Part shown: piece by piece, positions 23,484-30,672 of the stretch | How the letters are laid out: each line of letters begins with the position of its first letter | Position numbering within the stretch: position 1 is the first letter of the stretch | DNA from: a bacterium | Lineage (GTDB): Bacteria; Chloroflexota; Dormibacteria; UBA8260; Bog-877 | Direction of reading: 5' to 3' | Assembly: GCA_021791455.1 (NCBI GenBank) | Contig: JAJYWM010000252.1 | Location: 1 to 43,490, forward strand | Length of the DNA stretch: 43,490 bases | Made by a program: the position numbers and the translations under genes | Notes under the pieces: model-generated | The model's database searches: none | Told to the model about the DNA's origin: nothing | The model's input: the letters and a program-made list of their open reading frames with translations, nothing else

Positions 23484-25253
23484 CTAACCGCCCGTCACCG
23501 ACTTGCGGACGATCTGGATGCGGCTGGACATCAGCGGCAGCCAGGGGAGCCCGAAGGGAGACTGATGCACGGTCACTGTGCTGGCCCCCGGCAGCTGGGT
23601 CAAGAGGTAGCTCCTGGCCGCGCCCGGGCTCATGAATGTCACCTTGCTGCGGTAGGGGGAGAGGTCCACCTTGGGGGCCCAGTAGCCGACCGCGTTGGCG
23701 CTGAGGGTCAAGCTGCCGCCCGGCCCCGCCGACTCAACGGCGATCTTGCCGAGCTTGTAGTCGGCCAGCAGCTCACCGTCGGTGGGCACCTTGGACCGCA
23801 GGTCGGCGAGCACGGCGCTCCTGGCCGCCGCCGGGCTGTAGGCGGTGGCGGCGGCGCTTGCCGACACGGTCAGTGTCTCCTGCTGGCCCGCCTGACCAAC
23901 TGTGGGCAGAGCGGGGTCCTTGACCGTCAGCTGGATACCGTTCCCGCTCGGGTCCTGAGCGATGACGTTCGACGATCCGGCCAGGGTCTTCAGGTCCTGC
24001 TCCACCTTCGAGGTGAGGCTGGCCGAGATCTGCTGCTCCTGCTGCTGTGCCGAGGACACATCGGAGCTCGTGAAAATGGACTGAGTGGTGGAGTTCTGCC
24101 CACCGGACATCGGTCCCGGATTGGCCAGGCTGATCGTAACCGCTGATCCGCCGCTGCTGAGATCGCACCCGCCGGGGTCTCCCGACGAGCTGAGACAGGC
24201 GCTCTGGGACATGTTGCCCGGGGACCAGAACCAATTCTGCCCCGCTGCCACGTTGCCCTGAGTCCCCAGGCTGCTGCTGTCCGCCTGCACCGGCAAGGCG
24301 GGGCTGGAGGTCTGCGAGCTGGCGCCGCTCCCAGTGCAGGGCTGCAGCGAGTACACCGGCCCGCTGTCGGACGATGTCGTGGTGAATCCCAGGTTTCCGT
24401 TGCCGCTGTTGTCGGAGAACTCAGGAGTCACCGAGGTGTCGGCCGGGAAGGTCAGCTGGATCGGCGGTTGGATGTGCTTGCTCCCCGTGTAGCACAGGTA
24501 CAGGCTTCCGGTGGCGGCCGTCGGCGGCAGGACCTGGGTCCCGCTGGGGCTCACACTGAAGCTCTGGGTCTCGGTCGGGGTCAACAGCGCCTGCACCGGG
24601 ATCACGTCCAGGACGTTCCCTGACCCCGACGAGGTCGAGCCCTGGATGGTGACGGCGTCCGTGATCTGATGGGACTTGACGCCGACCGTGATGGTAGCCG
24701 TCGGTAGCAGGAGGAGAATGGCCAAGATCCCGATGACGAAGACCGCGGCCCCTCCTCCGATCGTCCAGTTCCGCGCGGTGGCGCTCTGCCACCAGTGCCT
24801 GTTGCCACCCGCGGCGACCGCAGCCGGGGCCACCATCGTGGATGGGCTTCGCTTTGCCAACGTCCCTTCAGCGGGCGCCTGCGGCGGGGCCGCAAGGACG
24901 GCGGTGGCGGCATTCGGCTGCGACGTGACGGTGGGCCCGGCCCCCGCATCAGCCGTCAACGTGGGGGCCGCGGTCAGGGGAAGGCCCTGCTCCATCCTGG
25001 AGATAGAGGGGAAGGTGGGAAACCCTGTGCGCATGGCGAGGGCCTGGATCTGAGGATCGGGGCTCACTATGCCAACCCGCTTCTGGAAACCTCTCGTGTA
25101 CTGCATCAGCAGTTGGTGGTCCAATCCCGAGCGGAGGACCCGGCCGTCCGGAGGCACCACGAATATCAGGTCGCGCTCTCCCTCAGAGCGACGGATCCTG
25201 TCGACGAGATCCGTGATCTCGTCGGTCGGCTCGACGTAAAGCAGCTTCGACAT
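23484..25253 (-). CDS. Bitopic envelope protein with a Patescibacteria/Chloroflexi-type N-terminal domain (baseplate-J-like annotation class)
   Basis: A 589-residue protein. Residues 1-80 form a compact cytoplasmic domain (KLLYVEPTDEITDLVDRI, DLIFVVPPDGRVLRSG, GIVSPDPQIQALAMRTG) with the pattern I recall from Patescibacteria and Chloroflexi proteins often labelled baseplate J/gp47. An Ala/Pro-rich linker (about 90-150) leads to one transmembrane helix (about 164-183), then a long Ser/Thr/Gly-rich extracytoplasmic part with about five cysteines and a Gln-rich helix (SSAQQQEQQISASL). It ends in a more ordered domain repeating similar strand patterns. I do not know its function. It sits between an FtsA-like gene and ruvX, 37-67 bp from each, in the same direction. 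Confidence 0.75.
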   Translation of the reverse strand: MSKLLYVEPTDEITDLVDRIRRSEGERDLIFVVPPDGRVLRSGLDHQLLMQYTRGFQKRVGIVSPDPQIQALAMRTGFPTFPSISRMEQGLPLTAAPTLTADAGAGPTVTSQPNAATAVLAAPPQAPAEGTLAKRSPSTMVAPAAVAAGGNRHWWQSATARNWTIGGGAAVFVIGILAILLLLPTATITVGVKSHQITDAVTIQGSTSSGSGNVLDVIPVQALLTPTETQSFSVSPSGTQVLPPTAATGSLYLCYTGSKHIQPPIQLTFPADTSVTPEFSDNSGNGNLGFTTTSSDSGPVYSLQPCTGSGASSQTSSPALPVQADSSSLGTQGNVAAGQNWFWSPGNMSQSACLSSSGDPGGCDLSSGGSAVTISLANPGPMSGGQNSTTQSIFTSSDVSSAQQQEQQISASLTSKVEQDLKTLAGSSNVIAQDPSGNGIQLTVKDPALPTVGQAGQQETLTVSASAAATAYSPAAARSAVLADLRSKVPTDGELLADYKLGKIAVESAGPGGSLTLSANAVGYWAPKVDLSPYRSKVTFMSPGAARSYLLTQLPGASTVTVHQSPFGLPWLPLMSSRIQIVRKSVTGG

Positions 25254-25267
25254 CGTGATCAGCCCGG

Positions 25268-25293
25268 GTGCCAGCCAATGGCGCCGTTGGCAC
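25268..25293 (-). other. Inverted repeat in the ftsA-like/bitopic gene gap
   Basis: GTGCCA and TGGCAC flank a second nested pair, CCAA/TTGG, giving a 26-bp imperfect palindrome centred in the 67-bp gap. No T run follows, so it is not a standard terminator. It could be a protein-binding site or an mRNA structure lowering expression of the downstream gene. Confidence 0.35.
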
Positions 25294-25320
25294 TCCCCCC
25301 CATGATCGCACCATCGCCAG

Positions 25321-26589
25321 TCATCGGCGGATTATCCCGCTCACCCGCTGCACCATCTCCTCCCATGTCGGGCCCGGCGGAGGTGGTGCCTCGATCTCAG
25401 CCGCGGCCTGGTAGGCGAGGCCCATTGGGGTCACATCGGCGGCCGAGGTGAGCAGGCCTGTCGTGTCATGGACAGCCGAGAGGTTCTCCGGCGCCATCAG
25501 GAGGAAGCGGGGCGCCTGCAGAAACGGCAGATAGTCCGTCCAGCGCAGCACGGCCAGCTGCTCCAGAATCTCGGGCAACAGGGCCGCTCCCCCACAGAGC
25601 CAGACGTGGGCCGGCAACGGCGCCCCCAGGGCCAGCTCGTGGAGCACCAGGGCCACCCCCTGGGCCAAAACCTCGGCCGACTCCCCCATGGCCCGGCGCA
25701 CCCTGGCCTGCTCGTCGCCCCCCAAAAGCCCGCCGGAGTGCCGCAACTTCAAGCTCTCCGCCAGTGGCAGGGAGAGGTCCAGATCGTGGGCGAGCTTGCG
25801 GGTGAAGGCCCTCCCCCCGAGCTCGAACATCCGAGCAGACTCCAGAACCCCGTTTCTCACCAGCGTCACGGTGGTCGTCCGGGCCCCGATGTCGATGAAG
25901 ATCGCCCCCTGCTCCAGAACCTCCGGGGTGGACGCGAGTCGGGCCACGGCGTAGGGCTCCGCGACCGTCTCCAGAAGCTCAAGGTCAAGCGCCTGGGCTA
26001 TCTCCTCGACCGCCGCTATGTGGTCCTCGGTGGTGAAGGTGTTGAAGACCACCAGCTCCAGCTTCTGACCCTGATAGCGCAGTGGATCCAGGACCGGCTG
26101 CCCGTCGACCCGGGCCGACGTGATCGAGGAGTGGACCAGCTTAAGCTGCTCGCCGCGGTAGGTGGCCTCCTCCTGCAGCCGGGCCTGGGCGTCCCTCAGT
26201 GCCCGACGCTGGATGGATTCGACCTGCTCGTCCAGTTCCCGCTGGGAGATCCGTTCCCGGGCCCGGCCCCTGACCTTGGCTCCGTTCGTGCTGACCACCC
26301 GGACCCTGGTCCCCCCGATGCCGATCACGAGCCTGGTGGGAATGACCTCGGCCATGTCCTCGGCAGCCTCCAGCGCGGTGTGGCAGCCCTCCACCACCGT
26401 CTCCAGGTCGGGCGGGGTGGCGGGGTCCAGATTCCCAGGGCCCTGCTCGGCGCGCCCCACCCCGAGGACGATGGCCTCACCTGCCTCCTTCTTCACCACC
26501 AGCGCCTTGATCACCTGGGTGCCGATGTCCAGGGCGGTGACGTGGAAGCGAGGCTGCCGACGTGCGGTCTCCGGCTGCGATGACGCCAT
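25321..26589 (-). CDS. FtsA/PilM-like actin-fold ATPase with C-terminal amphipathic helix
   Basis: A 422-residue actin-superfamily protein. Phosphate loop 1 is TALDIGTQVIKALVV, an FtsA-type SHS2 segment follows (LVIGIGGTRVRVVSTNG), phosphate loop 2 is IFIDIGARTTTVTLV, and the adenosine motif is VWLCGGAALLPEI. After a proline-rich linker, the last 15 residues (TWEEMVQRVSGIIRR) look like the amphipathic membrane-targeting helix of FtsA. The length equals that of FtsA. No ftsZ or pil gene is nearby; instead it lies 1 bp after alaS and before a bitopic membrane protein. It may be the division FtsA or a paralogue serving an envelope complex. PilM is less likely because of the C-terminal helix. Confidence 0.8.
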   Translation of the reverse strand: MASSQPETARRQPRFHVTALDIGTQVIKALVVKKEAGEAIVLGVGRAEQGPGNLDPATPPDLETVVEGCHTALEAAEDMAEVIPTRLVIGIGGTRVRVVSTNGAKVRGRARERISQRELDEQVESIQRRALRDAQARLQEEATYRGEQLKLVHSSITSARVDGQPVLDPLRYQGQKLELVVFNTFTTEDHIAAVEEIAQALDLELLETVAEPYAVARLASTPEVLEQGAIFIDIGARTTTVTLVRNGVLESARMFELGGRAFTRKLAHDLDLSLPLAESLKLRHSGGLLGGDEQARVRRAMGESAEVLAQGVALVLHELALGAPLPAHVWLCGGAALLPEILEQLAVLRWTDYLPFLQAPRFLLMAPENLSAVHDTTGLLTSAADVTPMGLAYQAAAEIEAPPPPGPTWEEMVQRVSGIIRR

Positions 26590-26590
26590 C

Positions 26591-29155
26591 TCAAGCTTCC
26601 TCCAGCGCGGATCCCAGGACTCTTCGCACGGCTTCCAGCGCGGCCTCGTGCCCAGCCTCGGGGATCACTCCCTGACCGAGTTCCTGATTGCCACCGCCCT
26701 GGCCGCCCAGCCCCCGGCAGACCGCCTGCGCCATGGTACCGGCGTTCAGGCCCTTGGCAATCAGCGCCTCTGAGATTCTAATCATCAGATGACCACCGGC
26801 CAAGAGCATCGCGGCTCCGTCCTCCACCGAGGCCAGCAGGTGGTCGGCCTGACGGCGGCGTTCCTTCTGCTCGAGATCGAGGGGGGTGTCGCCGACCGCC
26901 AGCCGCACCCCTTTGGGCATCGTAAGGATGGTTGACTCCGGGCCGGAAGGCGCCTGGCGCGCCTGGCGAAGCTCCTGCTCCAGCTCGCGTGCGCGCGCCT
27001 GCAGCGCCCTGACCCGGTCGGGTACCTCGGGTGCCGGAGCCCGCAGAATCCCCGAGACCTCTCCCAGGAGCTCGCGCTGGCGCTGCCAGTGGTGCTCCGC
27101 CGCCACCCCGGCCAGCAGCTCGATCCGGCGCAGTCCCTGACCCACACTTCGAGAACCGGTGAGCACCACGGCCCCCAGCTGACCGGTGGTATCCACATGG
27201 GTGCCCCCACAGAGCTCCCTGGAGAAGTCACCGAAGCTGACCACCCTGACCAGCTGCTGATAAGCCTCGTCGGGAAGGGCAATGGCCCCAGAGGCGCGCG
27301 CCTCCTCAACGCTCAGCAGCTCCACTCGCCGGTGGAGGTCGCGGCGCACCTGCTCATTCACCCGCTGCTCGATGAGTACCAGTTCCTCGCTCGAGACGGG
27401 CGCTGGCCAGCTGAAGTCGAAGGTGGCATGTTCGGGACCCACCAGCGAGCCGCGCTGCACCACCGCCGGCCCCAGGACGTCGCGCAGAGCCTGGTTGAGA
27501 AGGTGGGTTGCCGAGTGGTGCCGGGCACATCCTGCGCGCCTCGCCGGATCCACCTTGGCCGTGACCCTGGTCCCGACGCTCAGCGCCCCCTGCTCGACAC
27601 GGCAGCGCTGGAGGGCGGGGCCCCCAGGGGTCGGCTGGGAGTCGAGGACCAGGGCGCGTCCTCCCTCCCAGCTGAGGGAGCCCTGGTCGCCCACCTGCCC
27701 TCCTCCCTCCGGGTAGAAGGGGTTCTCCGCCAGGACCACCTCCACCTCGGCGGTGGGCTCGGCCACCCGCCCCGTCTCACCGCCCGCGATGACGGCTGTG
27801 ACGACCGTCTCGACCTCGGTCACCTCGTAGCCCACAAAGGAGTTTGGGGGCAGTTCCAGATGGGCCACGGGCGCACCGCTGGAAGCCCTGCTGGAACGGC
27901 CCCGCAACCGCTGCGCCTCGAGCAGTTGCTGAAACCTCCGCGTGTCGACCTCCACATCGCGGGAGAGCGCCAGGTCCAGAGTCAGCTCCAGCGGGAAGCC
28001 GAAGGTGTCGTGAAGCAGGAACGCATCCTCGCCCGAGATCCCCCGGCCCCCCGAAGCCAGCATCTCCTCGAAGCGGCCCAGGCCACGGGCCAGCACCTCT
28101 GAGAAGCGCTCCTGCTCCTGCTCCAGAGCGGTCTCTATCGGCGCCATCAGCTCGATGAGGTTGGGATACTGCCGCCCCAGAATCTGGGCCACAACCGCCG
28201 CACCAGGCACCAGGCCGCCCTCCACCCTTAGGCTCTGGGCGCTCACCATGGCCCTTCTCAGAATGCGCCTCAGCACATATCCCCGCCCCTCGTTGGAGGG
28301 CAGCACTCCGTCGGCGATCAACAGGCAGGCGCCCCGCGTGTGATCCGCCAGGATGCGCAGATGGCGCAGGCGCTGGAATCCCTCGACCCGACCTCTGGCC
28401 CGGGAGTCGAAGTCGGCCAGGATGGGGTGGAAGAGGTCGGTGTCGAAGATGGAACGCTTGTCCTGCAGCACCATGGCCATCCGCTCCAGCCCCATCCCGG
28501 TGTCGACACCGGTCTGCCGCAGGGGCCTGACCGACCCGTCCTCGAACTGCTCCTTGTCCATGAACACGAGGTTCCACAGCTCAAGGAACCGTCGGCCCCG
28601 GCCGGGACGCTCGCCTGGCCCATCGCCGAACTCAGGCCCCAGGTCGTAGTGGATCTCGCTGTCGACCCCGCAGGGCCCGGTGGGCCCCGCCTGCCAGAAG
28701 TTGTCCTCCAAGCGCAGGACTCGCTCACTCGGGACGCCAGCCACCCGCTCCCACAGCCGGGCGGAATCGTCGTCTTGGGGATGAACGGTGTAGTGGAGAC
28801 GGTCGGGGTCAAGCCCGAACACCTCGGTCACCAGCGCATGGGCGTAGCTGATCGCCTGTTCCTTGAAGTAGGCACCAAAGCTGAAATTGCCCAACATCTC
28901 GAAGAAGGTGTCGTGCTGAGGGCTGCTTCCGACCTCGTCTATGTCGACCGTCCGAAAGGCCTTCTGGCAGGACGTGAGCATCTCGGCGGGGGGCTTGCTC
29001 AGGCCCAGGAAGTAGGTCTTGAACGGTACCATCCCGGCGCTGACGAGCAGCAGACTGGGGTCATCCTTGGGCACCAGGGGAGCGCTGGGCACCAACAGAT
29101 GTCCGCGCTGTTGGAAGAAGTCTAGAAAGTGCGCGCGAATCTGATCACTGAACAA
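26591..29155 (-). CDS. alaS: Alanyl-tRNA synthetase
   Basis: Charges tRNA-Ala and edits Ser/Gly mischarging. The 854 residues cover the class II core (RAHFLDFFQQRGH, VSAGMVPFKTYFLG, RLHYTVHPQDDD, GLERMAMVLQ), the C-terminal tRNA-binding helices (GRGYVLRRILRRAM), the editing domain with HHSATHLLNQAL and CGGTHVDTTGQLG (zinc ligands HxxxH and CxxxH), and a C-Ala domain ending GGQGGGNQELGQG. The start is TTG at 29155, with GGAG about 10 nt upstream and a TAGAAT box at 29185-29190. The downstream FtsA-like gene begins one base after the stop. Confidence 0.96.
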   Translation of the reverse strand: MFSDQIRAHFLDFFQQRGHLLVPSAPLVPKDDPSLLLVSAGMVPFKTYFLGLSKPPAEMLTSCQKAFRTVDIDEVGSSPQHDTFFEMLGNFSFGAYFKEQAISYAHALVTEVFGLDPDRLHYTVHPQDDDSARLWERVAGVPSERVLRLEDNFWQAGPTGPCGVDSEIHYDLGPEFGDGPGERPGRGRRFLELWNLVFMDKEQFEDGSVRPLRQTGVDTGMGLERMAMVLQDKRSIFDTDLFHPILADFDSRARGRVEGFQRLRHLRILADHTRGACLLIADGVLPSNEGRGYVLRRILRRAMVSAQSLRVEGGLVPGAAVVAQILGRQYPNLIELMAPIETALEQEQERFSEVLARGLGRFEEMLASGGRGISGEDAFLLHDTFGFPLELTLDLALSRDVEVDTRRFQQLLEAQRLRGRSSRASSGAPVAHLELPPNSFVGYEVTEVETVVTAVIAGGETGRVAEPTAEVEVVLAENPFYPEGGGQVGDQGSLSWEGGRALVLDSQPTPGGPALQRCRVEQGALSVGTRVTAKVDPARRAGCARHHSATHLLNQALRDVLGPAVVQRGSLVGPEHATFDFSWPAPVSSEELVLIEQRVNEQVRRDLHRRVELLSVEEARASGAIALPDEAYQQLVRVVSFGDFSRELCGGTHVDTTGQLGAVVLTGSRSVGQGLRRIELLAGVAAEHHWQRQRELLGEVSGILRAPAPEVPDRVRALQARARELEQELRQARQAPSGPESTILTMPKGVRLAVGDTPLDLEQKERRRQADHLLASVEDGAAMLLAGGHLMIRISEALIAKGLNAGTMAQAVCRGLGGQGGGNQELGQGVIPEAGHEAALEAVRRVLGSALEEA

Positions 29156-29184
29156 TGTGCAAGATCTCCAGGGAGGTCGGCCGG

Positions 29185-29190
29185 ATTCTA
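29185..29190 (-). promoter_or_regulatory. Possible -10 box of alaS (GGTAGAATC element)
   Basis: TAGAAT on the minus strand (5 of 6 matches), 29 nt before the alaS TTG, in the context GGTAGAATC. The same nine bases precede rel. No clear -35 box is seen. A start point near 29178 would give a leader of about 23 nt containing the GGAG ribosome binding site. Confidence 0.4.
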
Positions 29191-29230
29191 CCAGCCGCGC
29201 GGCCCGGCCAGAGGGGTCCGACCTCTGCCT

Positions 29231-30007
29231 CTACTCCGGCATCTCCCTCTTCAGCTGCTCCAGTGCCGCCCTCTGGAGCCGGCTCACGTGCATCTGGCTG
29301 ATGCCCAGGCGGCGTGCCACCTCGGTCTGGGGCAGCTCCTCAACAAAGCGCAGTATGAGGATCTCCTGCTCTCGGGGCGTGAGGTGCTCCATGGCGGACC
29401 CCAACAGCTCCCGGAGCTCGATCCGGTTGAGGTTCTCGTCCTCAAGACCGATGCGCTCGCCCATCTCGCCGCTCTCATCCTGTCCGGGAGCCGGGGCGTC
29501 CAGCGAGACCGCCCGATGGGCCGGGCCAGCCTCCAGTGCCTGCAGCACCTCCTCCGGCTCCAGCTCCAGCTTCTGCGCGACCTCCGCCACCGTCGGGCTG
29601 CGGCCCAGCTCCTGTCCCAGGGCCTGCTGCACCCTGACCACCCTGGTATAGGTCTCCTGGAGACGCCGCGGCACCCTGACCGCCCAGCTCTTGTCGCGAA
29701 AGTAGCGCTTGATCTCGCCCAGAATCGTGGGGGTGGCAAAGGTGGTGAACTCCAATCCCATTCCCGGCTCGAACCTCTCTATGGCGGCAATCAGGCCCAG
29801 GTACCCCACCTGCTCCAGATCCTCCAGGGGCTCGCCGCGGCCCGCGAAACGGCGCGCCAACGACCTGACCAGGGCCGTGTACTGCTCCACCAGTTGCTCC
29901 CGGACCGAGGGGTCGCGACTCCGCCGGTACTCCTCGAACAGGCGATGCTGGAGTTCGCGGTCGTACCTGGGGGAGCTCAGGGAGGGCCGGAACCCCGCCT
30001 CGGTCAC
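29231..30007 (-). CDS. RNA polymerase sigma factor, SigB/SigF/SigG family
   Basis: An alternative sigma-70 (group 3) factor of 258 residues. Region 2 is clear (EDLEQVGYLGLIAAIERFEPGMG, then TTFATPTILGEIKRYFRDKSWAVRVPRRL); region 3 contains LGRSPTVAEVAQKLEL; region 4 has LTPREQEILILRFVEELPQTEVARRLGISQMHVSRLQR, a helix-turn-helix for the -35 element. There is no region 1.1. Its GTG start at 30007 overlaps the stop of the RsbW-like gene (GTGA), the usual anti-sigma/sigma pairing for general stress or sporulation-type factors. No anti-anti-sigma gene is adjacent. Confidence 0.93.
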   Translation of the reverse strand: MTEAGFRPSLSSPRYDRELQHRLFEEYRRSRDPSVREQLVEQYTALVRSLARRFAGRGEPLEDLEQVGYLGLIAAIERFEPGMGLEFTTFATPTILGEIKRYFRDKSWAVRVPRRLQETYTRVVRVQQALGQELGRSPTVAEVAQKLELEPEEVLQALEAGPAHRAVSLDAPAPGQDESGEMGERIGLEDENLNRIELRELLGSAMEHLTPREQEILILRFVEELPQTEVARRLGISQMHVSRLQRAALEQLKREMPE

Positions 30008-30441
30008 CGCCAGCGGTACTTGGCTAGACGGACATGCATCAGCCCGCTCCCCACGGCCTGGAAGTCAACGTCATCAGCGAAGCAGCGCAGCATCTGAATC
30101 GCCATGTCCAGCGCCTCGCGCTCCGCTAGCGAGCTGACCGTGCCTGCGACCGGCCTCTCCTGCACCTCGGTGCGCCCGGCGAGCAGCCGGACATCCACCC
30201 TGAGAGCGTCCTCCTGAACCCGGAAACCGATTCGGACCTTGGCGTCCACGAAGCCCTGGCTGCGAGCTGAGTTGATGGTGTGCTCACAGGCCTCGGCGAT
30301 GGCGATGTTGAGCTCGTCCAAGGCTTCGACTCCGAGCCCGGCCACACTCGCCATACCTGCGGCGGTCCGCTTGGCCACGACGATGTAGTCGGGATCGGCC
30401 GGGATGCGCAGCTCGGTCTGGGTCACAGTCCTGGAACTCAT
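30004..30441 (-). CDS. RsbW/SpoIIAB-like anti-sigma factor, ATPase motifs degenerate
   Basis: About 145 residues in the order of the HATPase_c_2 fold. TELRIPADPDYIVVAKRTAAGMA resembles the N-terminus of RsbW, and LDELNIAIAEACEHTINSA is at the N-box position. The N-box usually reads EACxNAxxHA; here the Asn position is His, and no clear DxGxG (G1) box follows VDVRLLAG. The C-terminal SGLMHVRLAKY matches the family's final strand. It probably binds the sigma factor encoded next, but its kinase activity is doubtful. The ATG at 30441 is chosen over a TTG at 30471 by comparison with family N-termini. Confidence 0.8.
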   Translation of the reverse strand: MSSRTVTQTELRIPADPDYIVVAKRTAAGMASVAGLGVEALDELNIAIAEACEHTINSARSQGFVDAKVRIGFRVQEDALRVDVRLLAGRTEVQERPVAGTVSSLAEREALDMAIQMLRCFADDVDFQAVGSGLMHVRLAKYRWR

Positions 30442-30612
30442 CAATGGAGTGCTTGCCCGCGAGACGCCCAATTCAAACCCCCGTGCTGGCGCTTGGGGGC
30501 ACCCGCCGGCCCGGCTCCGATCCCTGACAACCCAGGTGGGTGCGCCTCACGCGACTTTCCACTTCCTCTCTGGGAGGCTCGTGGGCCACACACTGTGTTG
30601 GCGCTCCCGAAA

Positions 30613-30641
30613 ATAACATCACTAGGGTCGGGCGCTGGCAA
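30613..30641 (-). promoter_or_regulatory. Candidate promoter of the rsbW-like/sigma operon
   Basis: On the minus strand, TTGCCA (30636-30641, 5 of 6 matches to the -35 consensus) and TGTTAT (30613-30618, 4 of 6 to -10) are separated by exactly 17 bp in the gap between aspS and the rsbW-like gene. A start near 30606 would give a leader of about 165 nt. I see no SigB-type (GTTT-N13-GGGTAT) promoter here. Confidence 0.4.
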
Positions 30642-30646
30642 ACGGC

Positions 30647-30661
30647 GGGGCCCCAAGCCCC
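30647..30661 (-). terminator. Weak hairpin after aspS
   Basis: GGGGC and GCCCC form a 5-bp G/C stem with a 5-nt loop, 11 bp after the aspS stop on the transcribed strand, followed by GCCGTTTG with only three T residues. It is a poor intrinsic terminator at best, but it lies where one would be expected. Confidence 0.25.
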
Positions 30662-30672
30662 AGGCCAAGGTA

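Noticed and set aside
22479..24146. A 555-codon plus-strand frame
   Set aside because: Antisense to mltG, ruvX and the bitopic protein gene; no recognisable domain.
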